A stretch of 64,000 nt of DNA, from NCBI GenBank assembly GCA_015179025.1, contig WHUX01000032.1, forward strand, positions 248,001 through 312,000, given 5' to 3'. Positions 33,692-47,141 of the stretch are shown here, piece by piece. The DNA comes from Terfezia claveryi. Taxonomy: Eukaryota; Ascomycota; Pezizomycetes; Pezizales; Pezizaceae. Every line of letters starts with the position of its first letter. Within the stretch, counting starts at the first letter, position 1. Made by a program: the position numbers and the translations under genes. A model generated the notes under the pieces. That model had not been told where the DNA came from and ran no database searches. It worked only from the letters and a program-made list of their open reading frames with translations.

Positions 33692-36600
33692 ATGTCCATA
33701 GGAAGATATATAGCTGCTCCCCTTGCCCGAGCTCTCGGAATTCATTACAACGCCAGCTACCCCGCCATCACTCCTGCCATCCATCTTTTATACCCCACCG
33801 GTCCCAGCCAGGACGACCTCACCAGCAACAGACAGCACAAGACGAACGGAGCCTCAAACGGCATGCCTCAACGAGCAGTTTACCTTCTTACTCTCTCTGA
33901 CGATGGTTCCCCAGATATTGTGGGCAATTACATCAACCTTCCTCCTCCAACAGAGCCATACACACTTCGATTCTCAATTGAGGGAGCAAGCTCGATATGT
34001 CGTAAGGGAAGCCTGTGGGTCAATGTGCCAGCTGCTGGGGAGGAATTTGACAGGAAGAAGTTCAAGAGATATGAGTGCGTCCAGAAATCTTCGAGAAAAA
34101 AAAAAAAAAAAAGAAAAAAGAAAGCATCAATGCTAGGGTTGGGCGTAGAAGCTAACACGGTGAGCCAAAAGGTTGTCACCGCATTTTAACCAAAATATCT
34201 ACATCGATATCACAATAGACAGGCCTGGTGCTTTTGCTTTTTACACCACATATGCACCCCTTCCCACATTCTCCGCTTCCACCAACCCGACGGAGCCTAC
34301 GCCAAAACCAACCCAAACTCCCACACATTACTTCACTGTTCCTCCAAACTTGACCATTAACGGTCAACCACTACCACTAGATTCACTATCAGTTCTCAGC
34401 GTTGTCTCAAAATGGTTGGGACCAGTCGGCAAGTGGGAGCCCCACCTCTCCTACATATCGAGAAAGGGATACAATATGATCCACTTCACTCCAATCCAGC
34501 AGCGTGGTGACAGTAATTCTCCTTATTCCCTCCGAAACCAACTGCTTTTTGATCCCGAAGCTTTCCCAAATGGTCTCAAGGATGTGGAGAGCATTGTGGG
34601 TCGGATGCAAAAAGAGTATGGCATCCTCAGCTTGACGGATGTGGTATGGAACCATACCGCCCCCGAATCGGAATGGCTACAGGAATACCCCAACTCGGGA
34701 TACAATCTTGTCACTGCCCCGTGGTTAGAGAGTGCATATGTGCTTGATACAGCTCTGCTCGAATTCGGTCTAAAGCTGAAGAGCTTAGACCTTCCGTTGG
34801 ACCTGAAGACTACAGATGATGTGCTGCTTGTTATGGAGGGTATCAAGAAGCATGTTATTCCCGAGATAGCCCTCTGGGAATTCTTTGCCATTAATGTGAA
34901 GAGGGATGCTAAGCTCGCTGTTGAAGCATGGAAGGCGGGGAAGGGAAAGGGAGGCTTGGCGGGTTACACCCCTGGTCTTGGACTCTTCAATAAGGCTGCA
35001 TTAGTCGTCAAGGCTGGGTTGAGAGGAGCAGACAGGCTTGGGGAAAGGTTTCGGAGAAATGTTGATCCTGAGGCCGGAGCCGCATACATATTTTCTGCTC
35101 TGGGTGCGCCTTCTGGAGGTAATGATGCGGAGGCTCTGGAAACAATCACAAAAGTGTTTGACGAGATCAATCTTCCCTTCTATAAAGAATACGATGCAGA
35201 CTTGGCCGAGATCCTTGAGCAATTGTTCAATCGCATCAAGTACCTGAAGATTGACGAGCATGGACCCTTACAAGGACCAGTCAAGGAAGGGGCGCCACTG
35301 GTTGAATCATACTTCTGCAGACTCCCTAAAAATTCTACCACCGAAAAACATCCGCAAGGTGCATTATACCTGGCAGTGAACGGATGGATCTGGAATTCTA
35401 ACCCTCTCGTTGATTTTGCTGGACCAAACTCCAGAGCGTACCTCCGACGAGAAGTCATCAGCTGGGGAGACTGTATAAAGCTGCGCTATGGCAAGGGGCC
35501 AGAAGACTCTCCATATCTATGGTCTCACATGAAGGAATACACTGAGCTCATGGCAAAGTGTTTCCATGGGTTCAGAATCGACAATTGTCACTCCACCCCG
35601 TTACATGTAGCCGAGTATTTCCTTGATGCTGCAAGAACTGTGAGGAAGGACCTTTATGTCATGGCGGAGCTCTTCACCGGGGATGAGAATATGGACAAAG
35701 TCTACGTTGAGCGATTGGCTTTGGCAAGCTTAATCCGAGAGGCTATGCAAGCATGGGGCACCGGAGAACTCAGCCGGCTCGTTCACAAGCACGGTGGGAA
35801 GCCTATCGGAAGTTTTGAGCCAGAATCTGGGACAGGACTCCTGGGTGGTGGTACCGGTGCTGCTGAACTCGTTAAGATCGTTACTGGGTCACCTATTCAC
35901 GCCTTGTTCATGGATTGTACTCATGATAACGAACCTCCTGCACAGAAGAGAGAAGCGAAGGATACTCTACCAAATGGTGCTCTAGTTGCAATGTGCGACT
36001 GTGCCGTTGGCTCAGTGTATGGTTATGACGAGGTCTATCCCAAGTTGTTGGACGTTGTCAACGAGAAGAGGTTATATTATCCTCCACCACCGCCTCCTAG
36101 CGCAGACGCTTCTCCTGTGGTGAAGGAAGCAGCAGGATTGGATGGTGTAGCAAAGATCAAGCGGATTCTTAATCGCATTCATGAGAAGATGACCAGGGAG
36201 GGATACGAGGAGATGCACGTCCATCACGAGAATGAATACATCACTGTTCACAGAGTCAAGCCTGGTGTCAACAAGGGTTACTTCCTTATCGCACATACTG
36301 CAATGAAAGGCAGTACTTCAGACAACAGAGGGGATATCAAGCCAATCAGTCTCCCAGGTAGTAAGGTTAAGCTTATTGGAGGGTGGACCTTGAAGGTGGA
36401 GGACTCGGAGAAGGATAAGGCAGCTGTCATTCAAGCAGAAGGTCTTCTCACAGGCCTCCCCTCCAAGGTTGAGGAGCTTATTATGGATGAAGTGACGGAG
36501 AATAACAGTACCGGAGAGGTGGGTGTCGTTTCTACCATAACTGTTCCATCCATCTTCCCACCTGGATCGATTGCTCTTTATGAAACTTGGGTTCCAGGAA

Positions 36601-38882
36601 GTGCGTCAAGTGAGCAGTCTGCAGGTGAGGGTGTGTATGATCTTGACGACTTCTTGGTCTCTGGGGCCAAGGAAGCTGTCAGCAAGCTTAACCTCGTTGA
36701 TCTCAACTTCCTTCTCTATAAATGCGAAGCGGAGGAGAGGGATGCAACAGGTGGGAAGGACGGAATCTACAATGTTCCAGGGGTTGGAAGCTTGGTATAT
36801 GCCGGTCTCCAAGGTTGGTGGAGTGTTATGCAAGGCGTCGTTGAAAAGAATGACCTGGGTCACCCACTATGCCAGCATCTCCGTGATGGGACATGGCCAT
36901 TGGGATACATGATTGGTCGAATCACGAGGGAGATGGCCGACAAATATGATGGAGATGAGGGCAAGGCAGGACGATTCGCGCCAGTTCAAGAGTGGTTCAA
37001 GAAGAGATTGGAGCGTATTGAGAGAGTCCCTAGTTGGTTAAGACCGCGCTGCTTTGCTCTTGTCCTAGGAGAGGCCTATATCAGGAGCATTGAGAGAGCA
37101 ACTGACGTTATGGGTGGATGCCTAAATGAGCCGGGAAAGTCTGGGGCTAAGAAGGGTGGATTCTTGCGCGAGCTTGCACTGGTTGGGATTCAAGTGACTG
37201 GGTAAGTTTAAATTCCTTGCTTTCTACCCACACACTATAAACTAATATACCAATGATAGGCTTAACAAATCCACCTCCCTTTGGCCTAACAAGCCTGTAG
37301 CCTGTATGGCAGCTGGACTTCCTCACTTCTCATATGACTATATGCGCTGCTGGGGTCGTGATATCTTTATCTCCCTTCGCGGGCTTTACCTTGCTACCGG
37401 ACGCTATGCAGAAGCCAAGGAACATATTCTCGCCTTTGCCTCTGTTTTGAAACATGGCATGATTCCAAATCTCCTTGATGCCGGACGCAAGCCAAGATAC
37501 AACGCTCGTGACAGTATCTGGTTCTGGCTACAGTGTGTTCAAGATTATACCAAGATAGTCCCACATGGCACAGATATCCTCAATGAGAGCGTTAAGCGAA
37601 GGTTCTTGCCATACGATGATGAGTGGTTTGAACTCCATGACCCTCGTGCATTTTCGCGTTCCAGTACCATTGCAGAGGTTATTCAGGAAGCTCTCCAGAG
37701 ACACGCCTGGGGAATGTCCTTCCGTGAAGCAAACGCAGGAACTAGTCTGGATGCCAACATGAGATGGGACGGTTTCTGGATTCAGAATGGTGTCAAGGAC
37801 TGGGATAGGCCGTTCGTCGCTGGTGGTAACAAGTGGAATTGCGGAACTTGGATGGACAAGAACGGAGAGTCTGAAAAGGCGGGTAACAAGGGAGTTCCTG
37901 GTAGTCCGAGAGATGGGGCGGCGATTGAGATTACTGGCTTACTCTACTCTACTCTACGATGGGTTGTTGATCTCAACAAGAGAGGCTTGTACCAATGGGA
38001 GAGCGTGCAGACATCTGTTGAGTCGAAGACACCTATTCCGCTCGCGGAATGGGCAGACCGCATTCAAAGGAACTTTGAAAAGTGCTACTACGTCCCGATT
38101 GATGAAGACCAGGACAAGGACTATGTCATCAAGAAGCAGTTTGTTCTCACCAGGGGTATCTACAAGGACCTGTTTGGCTCTACTGTGCTTGTTGGTGCAA
38201 GAGACGGCGATCAACAGGAAGGAAGAGAGGATTATCGTTTCAGGCCGAATCAGTTCATTGCGATGGTTGTGGCACCAGACCTCTTTGATGCCTCGCACGC
38301 TCTTGGTGCTATTGAGATTGCAGACAATACTCTCCGAGGGCCGATTGGAATGGCAACGCTTGCGTAAGCAACTCCCGATCCTACAAACAGTTGAGGGTAA
38401 CAACCGCTAATCATTTAGTACAGTCCCGATGACATCAACTACAGGCCTTACTACATCAACTCCAATGACAATGATGACTTCTTGACCTCCAAAGGCCGAA
38501 ACTACCATCAAGGCCCAGAGTGGGCCTGGCCAACTGGCTTCTTCCTCCGAGCTATGCTCAAGTTTGATCTACAACGTAAATCTACTCGCGAAGAGCGTGT
38601 GGAGACGTACCAGCAGATTACTAGGAGGTTGGGCGACTGTAAGAAGCATATCCGAGAGAGCACATGGAGGGGGTTGACGGAGTTGACGCAAAAGAAGGGG
38701 GAAATATGCCACGATTCGGTAAGTTACCCAACGAGGGGATATGTGCACCTGGGAACGGTGTGCTAATGTGCTGTTTTCTTTAGTGCCCTACACAAGCCTG
38801 GAGCGCCAGTTGCCTGATAGATCTATTCTATGACTGTGATAAGCTGCACCAGGAGTGGGAGAGTAAGGAGGAGGTCTCTTAG
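33692..38882 (+). CDS. GDB1: Glycogen debranching enzyme (4-alpha-glucanotransferase / amylo-alpha-1,6-glucosidase)
   Basis: This bifunctional cytosolic enzyme moves maltotriosyl units and hydrolyses the alpha-1,6 stub during glycogen breakdown. Five exons close in frame: 33692-34074, 34172-37201, 37260-38363, 38424-38718 and 38784-38882, giving 1636 residues from the first ATG. The family normally has about 1530-1580, so the internal ATG at 33863 (MPQRAVYLLTLSDDGSPD, 1579 residues) may be the true start. The transferase half has LSLTDVVWNHTAPES, HGFRIDNCHSTPLHVAEYF (nucleophile Asp) and VMAELFTGDENMDKVYVERL, plus MDCTHDNEPPAQ. The glucosidase half has FSYDYMRCWGRDIFISLRG and SKGRNYHQGPEWAWP. 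Intron 1 includes an A-run. It is the longest gene in the window. Confidence 0.95.
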
Positions 38883-41640
38883 ATAGGGAGCCTCTGGGCA
38901 GGGATGAGGAGGTGGGGTTGTGAGGTCATGACTATTGTGTGAGGTATTTCGTACTTCTTTTGGTCGATTTCAGTCAGTGTGGCCTTTTGCTTCTTTTTTC
39001 TGTCTATAGACATGGGTATGGTATGGGTGGGGGATATATTCTGCAAGGATGGGGTAGAGTCTCCTCATCGTTGTTGGCTTTATTTTTTCGGACTGGGATA
39101 CGAGGAAAGGGATACGGAGATGTGCCGTTCCGCTTTCTTCAGGGATAGTGATATGGGATAGACGAGGGGGTTTATACCAATTGTTACAGATTATGGATTA
39201 TGGTATATGATATCAGTTTTTTCTGGGGAAAGTTGGTAAAGTTGGTAATTCCATAGAAGTTCGGTTGGCTTAACATATTTATAACTTGGAGACTCATTTC
39301 TGATGCTTTATTAAAGATTTTTGTTTTGGTGGTTGCCAATAGAAAAGGATGTCTGCAGGATCAAGCGAAGGATTAGAACTGGGGTTGCAGTCTTGGCTGA
39401 GTTGAGGGTAACTGCGCTGACCCGATGGATATTTGTGGTTTTGTAGAATTGAACCGAGCTTAGGCTAGCCTAGGGTTACTTACGGCTGGCTGCTGAATTT
39501 TTTTCCCGCCAATATATATACGGGTACCTACCGTGCTATCTTGCACAGTCTTTAGAAGTACCCCAGTTTTTTTTTATTTATTTTTTTATGCAGGTTTCCG
39601 GCCGCGTGCGTCGCCTACCACAATTGCAGGCAATAATGAGGAAAAAAAGCAAACCCCGTTTTACCGTACATCTGTATGTACATATGCAAACGCGCAGCTG
39701 CCAAGACAGAAATATGCACATATATACGGATATATTTGTACCCTCTACCAAACAAGGTACTGTACCTTTCAATTATTATACAAGTCTGTGGCGGAGAAGA
39801 GCTCTTCTTCTGGCGCGAGGCTGTCACCACCTGACATTCCCCCCCCCAAAAAAAAAATCACAGTATCCTCATGCAAATATGTATATGCGTCGTTGTAGAG
39901 CGTACTACTGTAGCGCACCACACTACACAGCAACAAAAAAAATGTAAGGCTGACGATTGAGGCTGTATATATATGTATGTAACATATGTTTGTCATAGTT
40001 TGATTATTCCCTTCTGGGGCGAGAAACGAAAAGACTTAGAAATGTTCCCCCTCCCCACCCCAAACACACAACTTTGTTTCCGCAGGTAATATCTCCAGCT
40101 AAATCTCATGTATACATACCTAACTAACTAGCGAGTATGGTGATTCTGGGTATAAAAAGTAATGTATTTCTTGCGCTACATATCTTATTATTTGGATAAG
40201 CTAGCATATTGGCCGAGTTTTTACTTCATAACATGGCCATCCTCTACTTTCCGCTCTCTGACTATTACTGGGCGGGGGGGAATGTCCCATGGCTTTTTTT
40301 AAGGGGAGGGAGAGGGGGGGTGGGCGGAATGGTTAATTCAATTGGTTAGATAGATATACAGCACAACATGATTCGCATGAAGATTCAGAGGCAAATTAAC
40401 TTGATGCCCTGTCCTGTCCTGTCCTGTCAAAGGAAGAAATTCGGAATTTTAACTAATCCGCAGGAAGTAACATGTGGCACACAAACACACACATACACTA
40501 GAAACCTATCTGATCAATCATTTGTATATCCCCATTTTTTTGGTACGTAACCCTCCACCCCACCTCTTCCCCCCCCAACCAAGTCGACCAAAAATATATG
40601 TAAGTCATCTCTCTATCTAAACATTTTTTTGCGGCTGATTTTTTGTTGTTGTTGTTGTTCTGCATGCAGATCCGAATATGAAACTTTTTTTCATTTTACT
40701 ACATACTATATTTAAACCAATTCAACTGACACAAAATTAGGCTTGTGCAACATAGGTAAACTTTGTCACATATACATAAGTATACTTACTACTGTAGTAG
40801 CTATAGCGTACTAAAAAAAAACAAAGAAAAAAAGGCACACTCTAACTACCTACCCCTAAAACACATCACATGAACAACATAAAAGCAGAATCGACAAAAG
40901 AAAGGTTGCGCATTCAAAAAGGGCTGAAGGGCGCTGAATACAATCAAGAAAACCCCACACCACAAAACTGTAGTAACATTAGGTACGGTACATACGTAAT
41001 CAGTTGCACACGTCGCACAAACATTTTTAGGTTTTTTTTAAAAAGAAAACCAACCCTTATGATCAGCACTACCTACCAGATCCCCGGAGTAAGCTCGAAG
41101 GGGAAAAGAAGGTTATGCACATATGCCATAATGTCGGAAGACGGCGAGATAAATAATGAAAGGTACTGGTCATGTGTGATCTAGATTACTTATATAAATT
41201 GTGTGGGTATGGGGAAAGAGAGGGGGGGGGGATTTATAATACTTAAACGGGAGAGGTAGTGAGTTGGTACCGAAACGGTCGTGCAGTGAGAAGTGAGTCC
41301 GGGGAACATGGGGCGCTCTTTAATTAGACGTGCGGTACTAGAAACAGCCAAACCATAAGGACAAACAAAAATACAAACAAAAAAAAAAAAAGAAGAAGAA
41401 GATACTAATTGTGTAAACATATTTTATTATTATAATTATTATTATTATTGTTGTTGTTGTTATTATACTAAATAAAAATTTAATAGAAAGAACATATTAT
41501 GTATCTCTTTCCTCTCAACCCGAAACCCCATTTAGAGCCTGATGGGGGGGGATAGTAAGTATAGATAACTGTAGATAAAAATCTCAATGGCTAATCTTCA
41601 TCTTGAAAAACTTCAAAGAAAAAAAAATAAAAATAAATTA
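38883..41640. other. AT-rich intergenic region after GDB1; no gene seen
   Basis: It contains homopolymers and microsatellites: a CCTGT run (40406-40428), TTG repeats (40649-40660), a G-run (41221-41230) and an ATT/GTT-rich stretch (41431-41465). Candidate ORFs (39533-39996, 40870-41184) have no recognisable domain and cross low-complexity DNA. Confidence 0.6.
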
Positions 41641-44600
41641 CAATAAATGGCACTACCTAAACCGTATTGGGAAAAATTGTTACTCTCGCGGCAATTCTCT
41701 AGACGCAGACCCAACAAATATTCTCAGCTGGCCGCGGCTTCCAACAATAGGGACAAATCAAATGCTTCTAGTGCCGCTCCAAGTATTCCCATGGCCGATT
41801 TACTGAGAATCAAAGCCGGGACAAAGGCTTCGATATGCTGAGACCCACCTACAATAATGTCACAAGCCAGCTTCGCTGCGGTCCAAGTTTGGATAGTGGT
41901 CCTGTAGATCAGCTTGCGTCGTTGGGAGCTTGCGCTTGGGAGGTGGTCATCATTCGCCAAATCTGGCAATTTTCCTCGCCCCCAATCCCGGCCCCAAACG
42001 CCCGCTGCAGTCACTGGTGGCCCAGGCAGTGAATTTTGGCCACTTATGCTTCAGCTGCAGATCGCGATCGGACGTGGAGTGAACAATTTGGATCTAGTCT
42101 GATCTAAATCAGGGAGCTCTGGAGGACGAATACACGAACCTCGATTATCACTCAAATCTTAATGCGACAAATCATAGACTCAATCACGAGCCCTGGAAGT
42201 CCGTCAGAAATGAGCATGGATACCTATTCGGGATGTAATATTGCCAAGCAGATCGTCACTCGGGACCATACACCATACCGATACTCAACTACAGATTTCG
42301 AATTCCACGCTCAATCCGTCGTTTGAACCCTCATCCGCGAGGCTACAACCTAAAGCCCACGTGATGAAAAGAATCACTTGTTTCAGAGTACCTAGGAGTG
42401 GGGCCTTTCCTAGAATGGAAAAGCGCTGCATTCTAATTTCCTATTAAGGAAGTCGACCTCCATCGGGTCGTGACAGTGATAAATTTGTTACGCTCCATGC
42501 CAGACTAACCGCTGGACATTTCAGTTGGCCAATTGCAACTGGACCAATCTAAATTGGACGATTCCACCTGCAACCTGCATTCAGTGCAGTGATATCAATA
42601 CCTAGGAAGATCTAGGGATACGCAAATCGGCTCGTTAACAAAGGAGCTCAAGCGGGGGTGTCAAAAAATCATAGGTAAACAGTAGCTATGGTTAATTGCA
42701 GGGCCCTAGAGCTAATTACGGCCCAAGGTAAACGCGCAGGCCAGTTGCCGACGCACGTGTCGGCCAGCCTCAGATTGGTCAGCCTGTATGATATATCGTA
42801 TGAGTATGGGTGAGAGGTGAAGAAAGGTGAAGGTCTGCCGAAGTTCGATACCTCCATTTGCCTTCTGCAAGGTGAGTAGAGTATGTACCGGTAGGTACGT
42901 GAACAATTTTCTACACCCAAGTCCCTTTGGGTACACCGGTGGGAAGCCGCATTAACCTTGCAGAAATTGGCTGATGGTAGATGCCCTTGCATGCATAAAT
43001 TCCGGACTATAACCCTAACAAAGCACTGGTCCGACGCTTCTGAAGTAGGAGTGGAATAAAATACCCTAATCAGTCTCAATCTATAAACCGAGAACTCGGT
43101 AGAACCAGATCTAAATAGAACCAGATCTATTAACTGCGAGTTAAGGTCTATAAATTGCGACAACGTTCTCGTAAATCTGAAACACTCGACCCAAAGGAGG
43201 AAATTATGGCACACAAATCATGTCGATCATTGTCCAAAAGCACACAGACTTGAAGACTTCTCTGTGTTCTAGAAGCTACAGATTCCCGGGTATCATTACC
43301 ACGGAGGGATAACCAGCCGGGGATTATTGCTGTAAGGTGCCTAAATGCGTTGCCTGGGTTTCAAGAGAGAATATGATCCCGCACACATTTCAACGCCCAT
43401 GTCATTAAGGTCGATTTCCCAATTAGGAAGGATATGCATATACAAACCTACTTCTAACTTCCTAGAGGGTTTATTAATATGGCTTCAAGTGCCGGTACCG
43501 AGACTATACAAGTACTTAAGAAGACACTTTAGGTAGCGGGAAAATTTCATCAGATTCCTCTTGTATAGATATCCTTTGAGCTTCTGTAACTGGAAAGTCG
43601 CTTTTGCCTAAATTAGAACAAAATAAACAAATCCCACAAGTTATACCCTGTTTGATATCCATAGATCTTTTGACCTTTCTAATAGATGTGTTTGGTTACA
43701 AGAGTTATATCCTGCTATGAATTACCATGTCAGTCCAATCCCGGGCCCTGAGTCATGGCATACCTTTGAGCCCTATCCCAGTTATCTGAAACCAATATAT
43801 TACTCAAATAGAATTCAAAAGCTTTAAAAATATTATGCAGCAGTTTAATTTTGACGTCAATCGACCTTCCTTGGACTATATTTTCCAGCACGCTATGCTA
43901 CATTAACGATCCGTGATAATGCACATGTGCCGTTGATAATGGGTCGAGGCCGCTAGATAGTAACCTAAAGGAAAGGTCAATCCTATGGACGCTTTCTGAT
44001 AGTATACTTATATCCATATAAAACAAGCATGCGTTTTGTTTGAACAACAGGGGAGGTCAAAACAGACGTAGGCTACGGAGGATCAGTAGTTAGAGTGTGT
44101 ACGAGGCAAGTTTGATAAGGTTGGGTGAAACTCTCGAACAACGGATCGGTACCAATAGTTGGGATTGGGGCCAAACCTGTGAGTGGGTCACAAGTTATGC
44201 TGTTCGGATATCGTGTTTGGGGCCAATTCTGGAATATGTATGAGGATTTTATACCATTGAATGTTGAAGGTGTTGGAAATTAGCCAATTTTTGTTTAATA
44301 GGATAAACGAAGGCTCCAATATATGAGACTCAAGGTTTATCAATTGACGTAATTCCATCTTTCTGTCAGTAGAACAAAGCTTCAGGTCACTGCAGAGTTA
44401 TGCAAGTCTCATTCCAAGACCCCAAAGCTTTTCGAATTGTGAGGAATGGAGAGTACTCTAAGAGGTTACCGCCAAGTCCAAGTACTACAGCCAGGAAACG
44501 AGACAGCGTTTAAGAAGGGTAAGCGATTATGTAACACCCCGGATATTTCATGCGCGTCGATAACAAGTTCAGATGCGGCCAGCCAAACTACTTTGAGGCG

Positions 44601-45571
44601 TATCTGATGCTTCTCAAAGGAAGGATTCGAATTCTAGATAAGTAGTTACTCTGCACTTGTCTTTGTCTTTGAAGCCTCGGAACTGAAGGAGAACTGACTG
44701 CGGTAAAGTGACATTCGAGATTTGCCTGTACCTTCTTCGAAAAATACATACAGCCGCCCATAAACTACTGCAGTCAAAAAGAGCTTGATATTGCTGATCT
44801 CGCGGAACGGCTTCCCCTTGTCGCCAGCAGTTCCGGCACACGCCATATGCGGGATTACGTGATTCTACATAAAAGGAGAAAGGAAAAAAAAGGAAAAAGG
44901 TGTTGCAACTGTCCCACTGTAGGCTGTTGCCTCCAGAAAAAGGTAGTGGTGGCCCCGATACACGGGCGGAGCAGAACACTTGGACCAATGGAGATCTTCT
45001 AGAGAATGAGACACTGCTCGTGGTAGGATTTACAACATATGAATACAGTTCAGATCGTGCGCCATTTCCGGCGTTGTACAAATACCCCGAAGGTACATTT
45101 GTCCAGCTCCTGGTCATGCAGAACGGCACACACCAGCTGTGCTGGGGGGTGCTGCATCAGAAGAAAGGCTACTAAGTAACCTGGACCAATTGCAATAATA
45201 TACCCCCAGAAGCATACATAATCCCCGGCGATACAAGGGTATTTACGTACCAACCCAAAGATTCAAATCTCGCGGTCGAGGTCAGGGCTACACCTTTGTG
45301 CTCAGTTTTAGAGGGTTATATATATCTCTAGCGATGTCCCCTTCCAAGTGCCTGATTTATCCCTATATAGTGACGATTATACCACCACATGCAATTCCTT
45401 GTGGCGGCAAGTCGAGGCTTATAAGTACTGCTGACTGAACCTAAGGCATAGATATTTAATAACGGCGCTGGCGGGTGGGGGACTTCGACTCAGGTTTTTA
45501 AAGGTCTGTTCCCGCACTTGGGTCCGAACCAAACATACGCCTTTCGAACTTCCATCCTACTATATCACAGG
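41641..45571. other. Gene-poor region; only weak ORFs
   Basis: The longest ORFs (42669-43214 minus, 44614-45129 minus, 44900-45175 plus) have no recognisable motif; the last two overlap on opposite strands. A GC-richer patch at 41700-42060 is open on both strands without a recognisable product. I cannot support a gene. A TTTTAAAGG element at 45496-45504 lies about 70 bp before the rhodopsin-like gene start. Confidence 0.5.
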
Positions 45572-47141
45572 ATGAAACAAACGTATAACCTGGCACCCGT
45601 GAACTTGATCGGACTAGAGATATTCCTCGCAGCTCTTACAATATCTATTGGTGCTCTTCGATTCTGGATTCTACGACATCGACGAAGAACGACAGCCGAG
45701 CTGATCAGTGATATCCTCTTTTTATTTTCGATATGTGTGAGCACAGCAAACGTTACTCTTGTGTGCTACAAGCTGTTTGAAGAAATTAAAATTCGAAAAA
45801 AGTATCAGTTCCTCATGGCTGAGCTATCGCTATTTGCCCCCAAATACTTGAAGGTGCTGAACCAGCCTTTAACTTTTAACTCTGGTCACAACTGACAGCG
45901 TCGAGTAGATTACATATATTATGGGTGTCATCTATATAATTGAATTGACAACTATGAAAGGTGCCTTCATTGCCTTTTATTGCGGTTTATTCCAGGGTAT
46001 CGATTCGAGGCGCAGATACTCGCTACATATAGTCTCCATGATTGTCATCTTATCCTTTTTTGCATCGATGGGAATCTATCTTTTCTGGATTATCCCAATT
46101 TCGGACAATTGGTGAGCTTGCGCAGCAGTTATGGCCAATTGACAAATTGACTGATGGCAACGTTAGGTCATCCCAATTAAGCCTCGTCATCACCAAGGCA
46201 GCTCTTGCCTCACTCGCGGTCAATGCCGTAGTTTCATGGCTTAATATCTTTACCGACTTGTTAAGTGAGTGTGATAGCACATATTTGCAGTTTGCCAGCT
46301 GACCCTGCTGGTCTTCGCAGTCATGGGGCTTCCACTTCTGATCATCTCCTCCCTTCGTCTTCGCCGTCCTGAGAAAATTGCTTTGGCGTTCATCTTCTGC
46401 ATGGGTGGCTTATCTATAGCTGCCTCCGTCTCGCGCTTTACAATCCTCTACCCATACATCAAACAGCCACCGTTGACCACCCAAACAATTCACGTTCTTG
46501 AGCTTTGGGGTACGGTCGAAATGGCAGCTGCAGTCACCGCATTCTCACTACCAAGTTTGAGGGTGCTATACATTCGCCTCCTAGGATTGCCTAGTCACGT
46601 TCACGTGACCCCTCAGGGGGGTTCTAGTGGCAGATCGAAAGGGCGCAAACGGAGTCCCAAGAACACTACCGATGATTCAACTCTTTGGACAATTGGTGGT
46701 GGGCAAATAGACCATGATGGGAACAGGATTGTCGTGAAGAAAACGTTTGATGTGCATAGGGAGATATGGCCACCAGGTGAAGATGACTTGGAGATGGGCT
46801 CCCTCTATAGCAAAGAGAGGGTGGAGCCAGGCACTATTGATGGTGAAGGGACTGATCCAACAAAGAGGGGTAAGAGGGGGAGCGCAGTTGGGTTTGGGGG
46901 TCACGCTACAACAGAGGTGGGGAGCATGCAGGATGGGAATGTCAGCCAAGAAATGTTACGTCCCGCAGCCGAAGATTTGGAGTTACCACCACAACTTCAC
47001 CACCGCCATCATAATCACGATGATTTAATACTACCAGATGAGTACAGGGACATCCAAGATTCAGGGGACCTACTGAGGAGAGGGAATAATGCTTCCCAAA
47101 TCCACCTAAACGATCAAGGTGGATTATTGACCCAAGGCTAA
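45572..47141 (+). CDS. Fungal rhodopsin-like seven-helix integral membrane protein
   Basis: The architecture is that of the large fungal rhodopsin-like integral membrane family (Pfam rhodopsin domain, not opsins; no retinal lysine claimed). Four exons close in frame: 45572-45853, 45909-46111, 46167-46264 and 46321-47141, giving 467 residues. About seven hydrophobic helices lie in the first 300 residues: LIGLEIFLAALTISIGALRF, ELISDILFLFSICVSTANV, IMGVIYIIELTTMKGAFIAFY, IVSMIVILSFFASMGIYLFW, the SWLNIFTDLLIMGLPLLII segment, IALAFIFCMGGLSIAASVS and a final helix before SLRVLYIR. The family's inter-helix landmarks appear as WIIPISDNW and RRPEKIALAFIF. A hydrophilic tail of about 150 residues (SGRSKGRKRSPKN, then HHRHHNHDD) follows. 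Function is unknown. Splice sites were set by frame and helix continuity. Confidence 0.78.

Noticed and set aside
33146..33784. Minus-strand ORF of 212 codons with poly-Gly
   Set aside because: It spans C-rich low-complexity DNA and runs antisense to the GDB1 start; composition explains it.
42669..43214. Minus-strand ORF of 181 codons
   Set aside because: No recognisable domain, AT-rich, no splice context.
44614..45175. Overlapping ORFs on opposite strands (171 and 91 codons)
   Set aside because: Neither shows a family motif; they exclude each other and I cannot prefer one.
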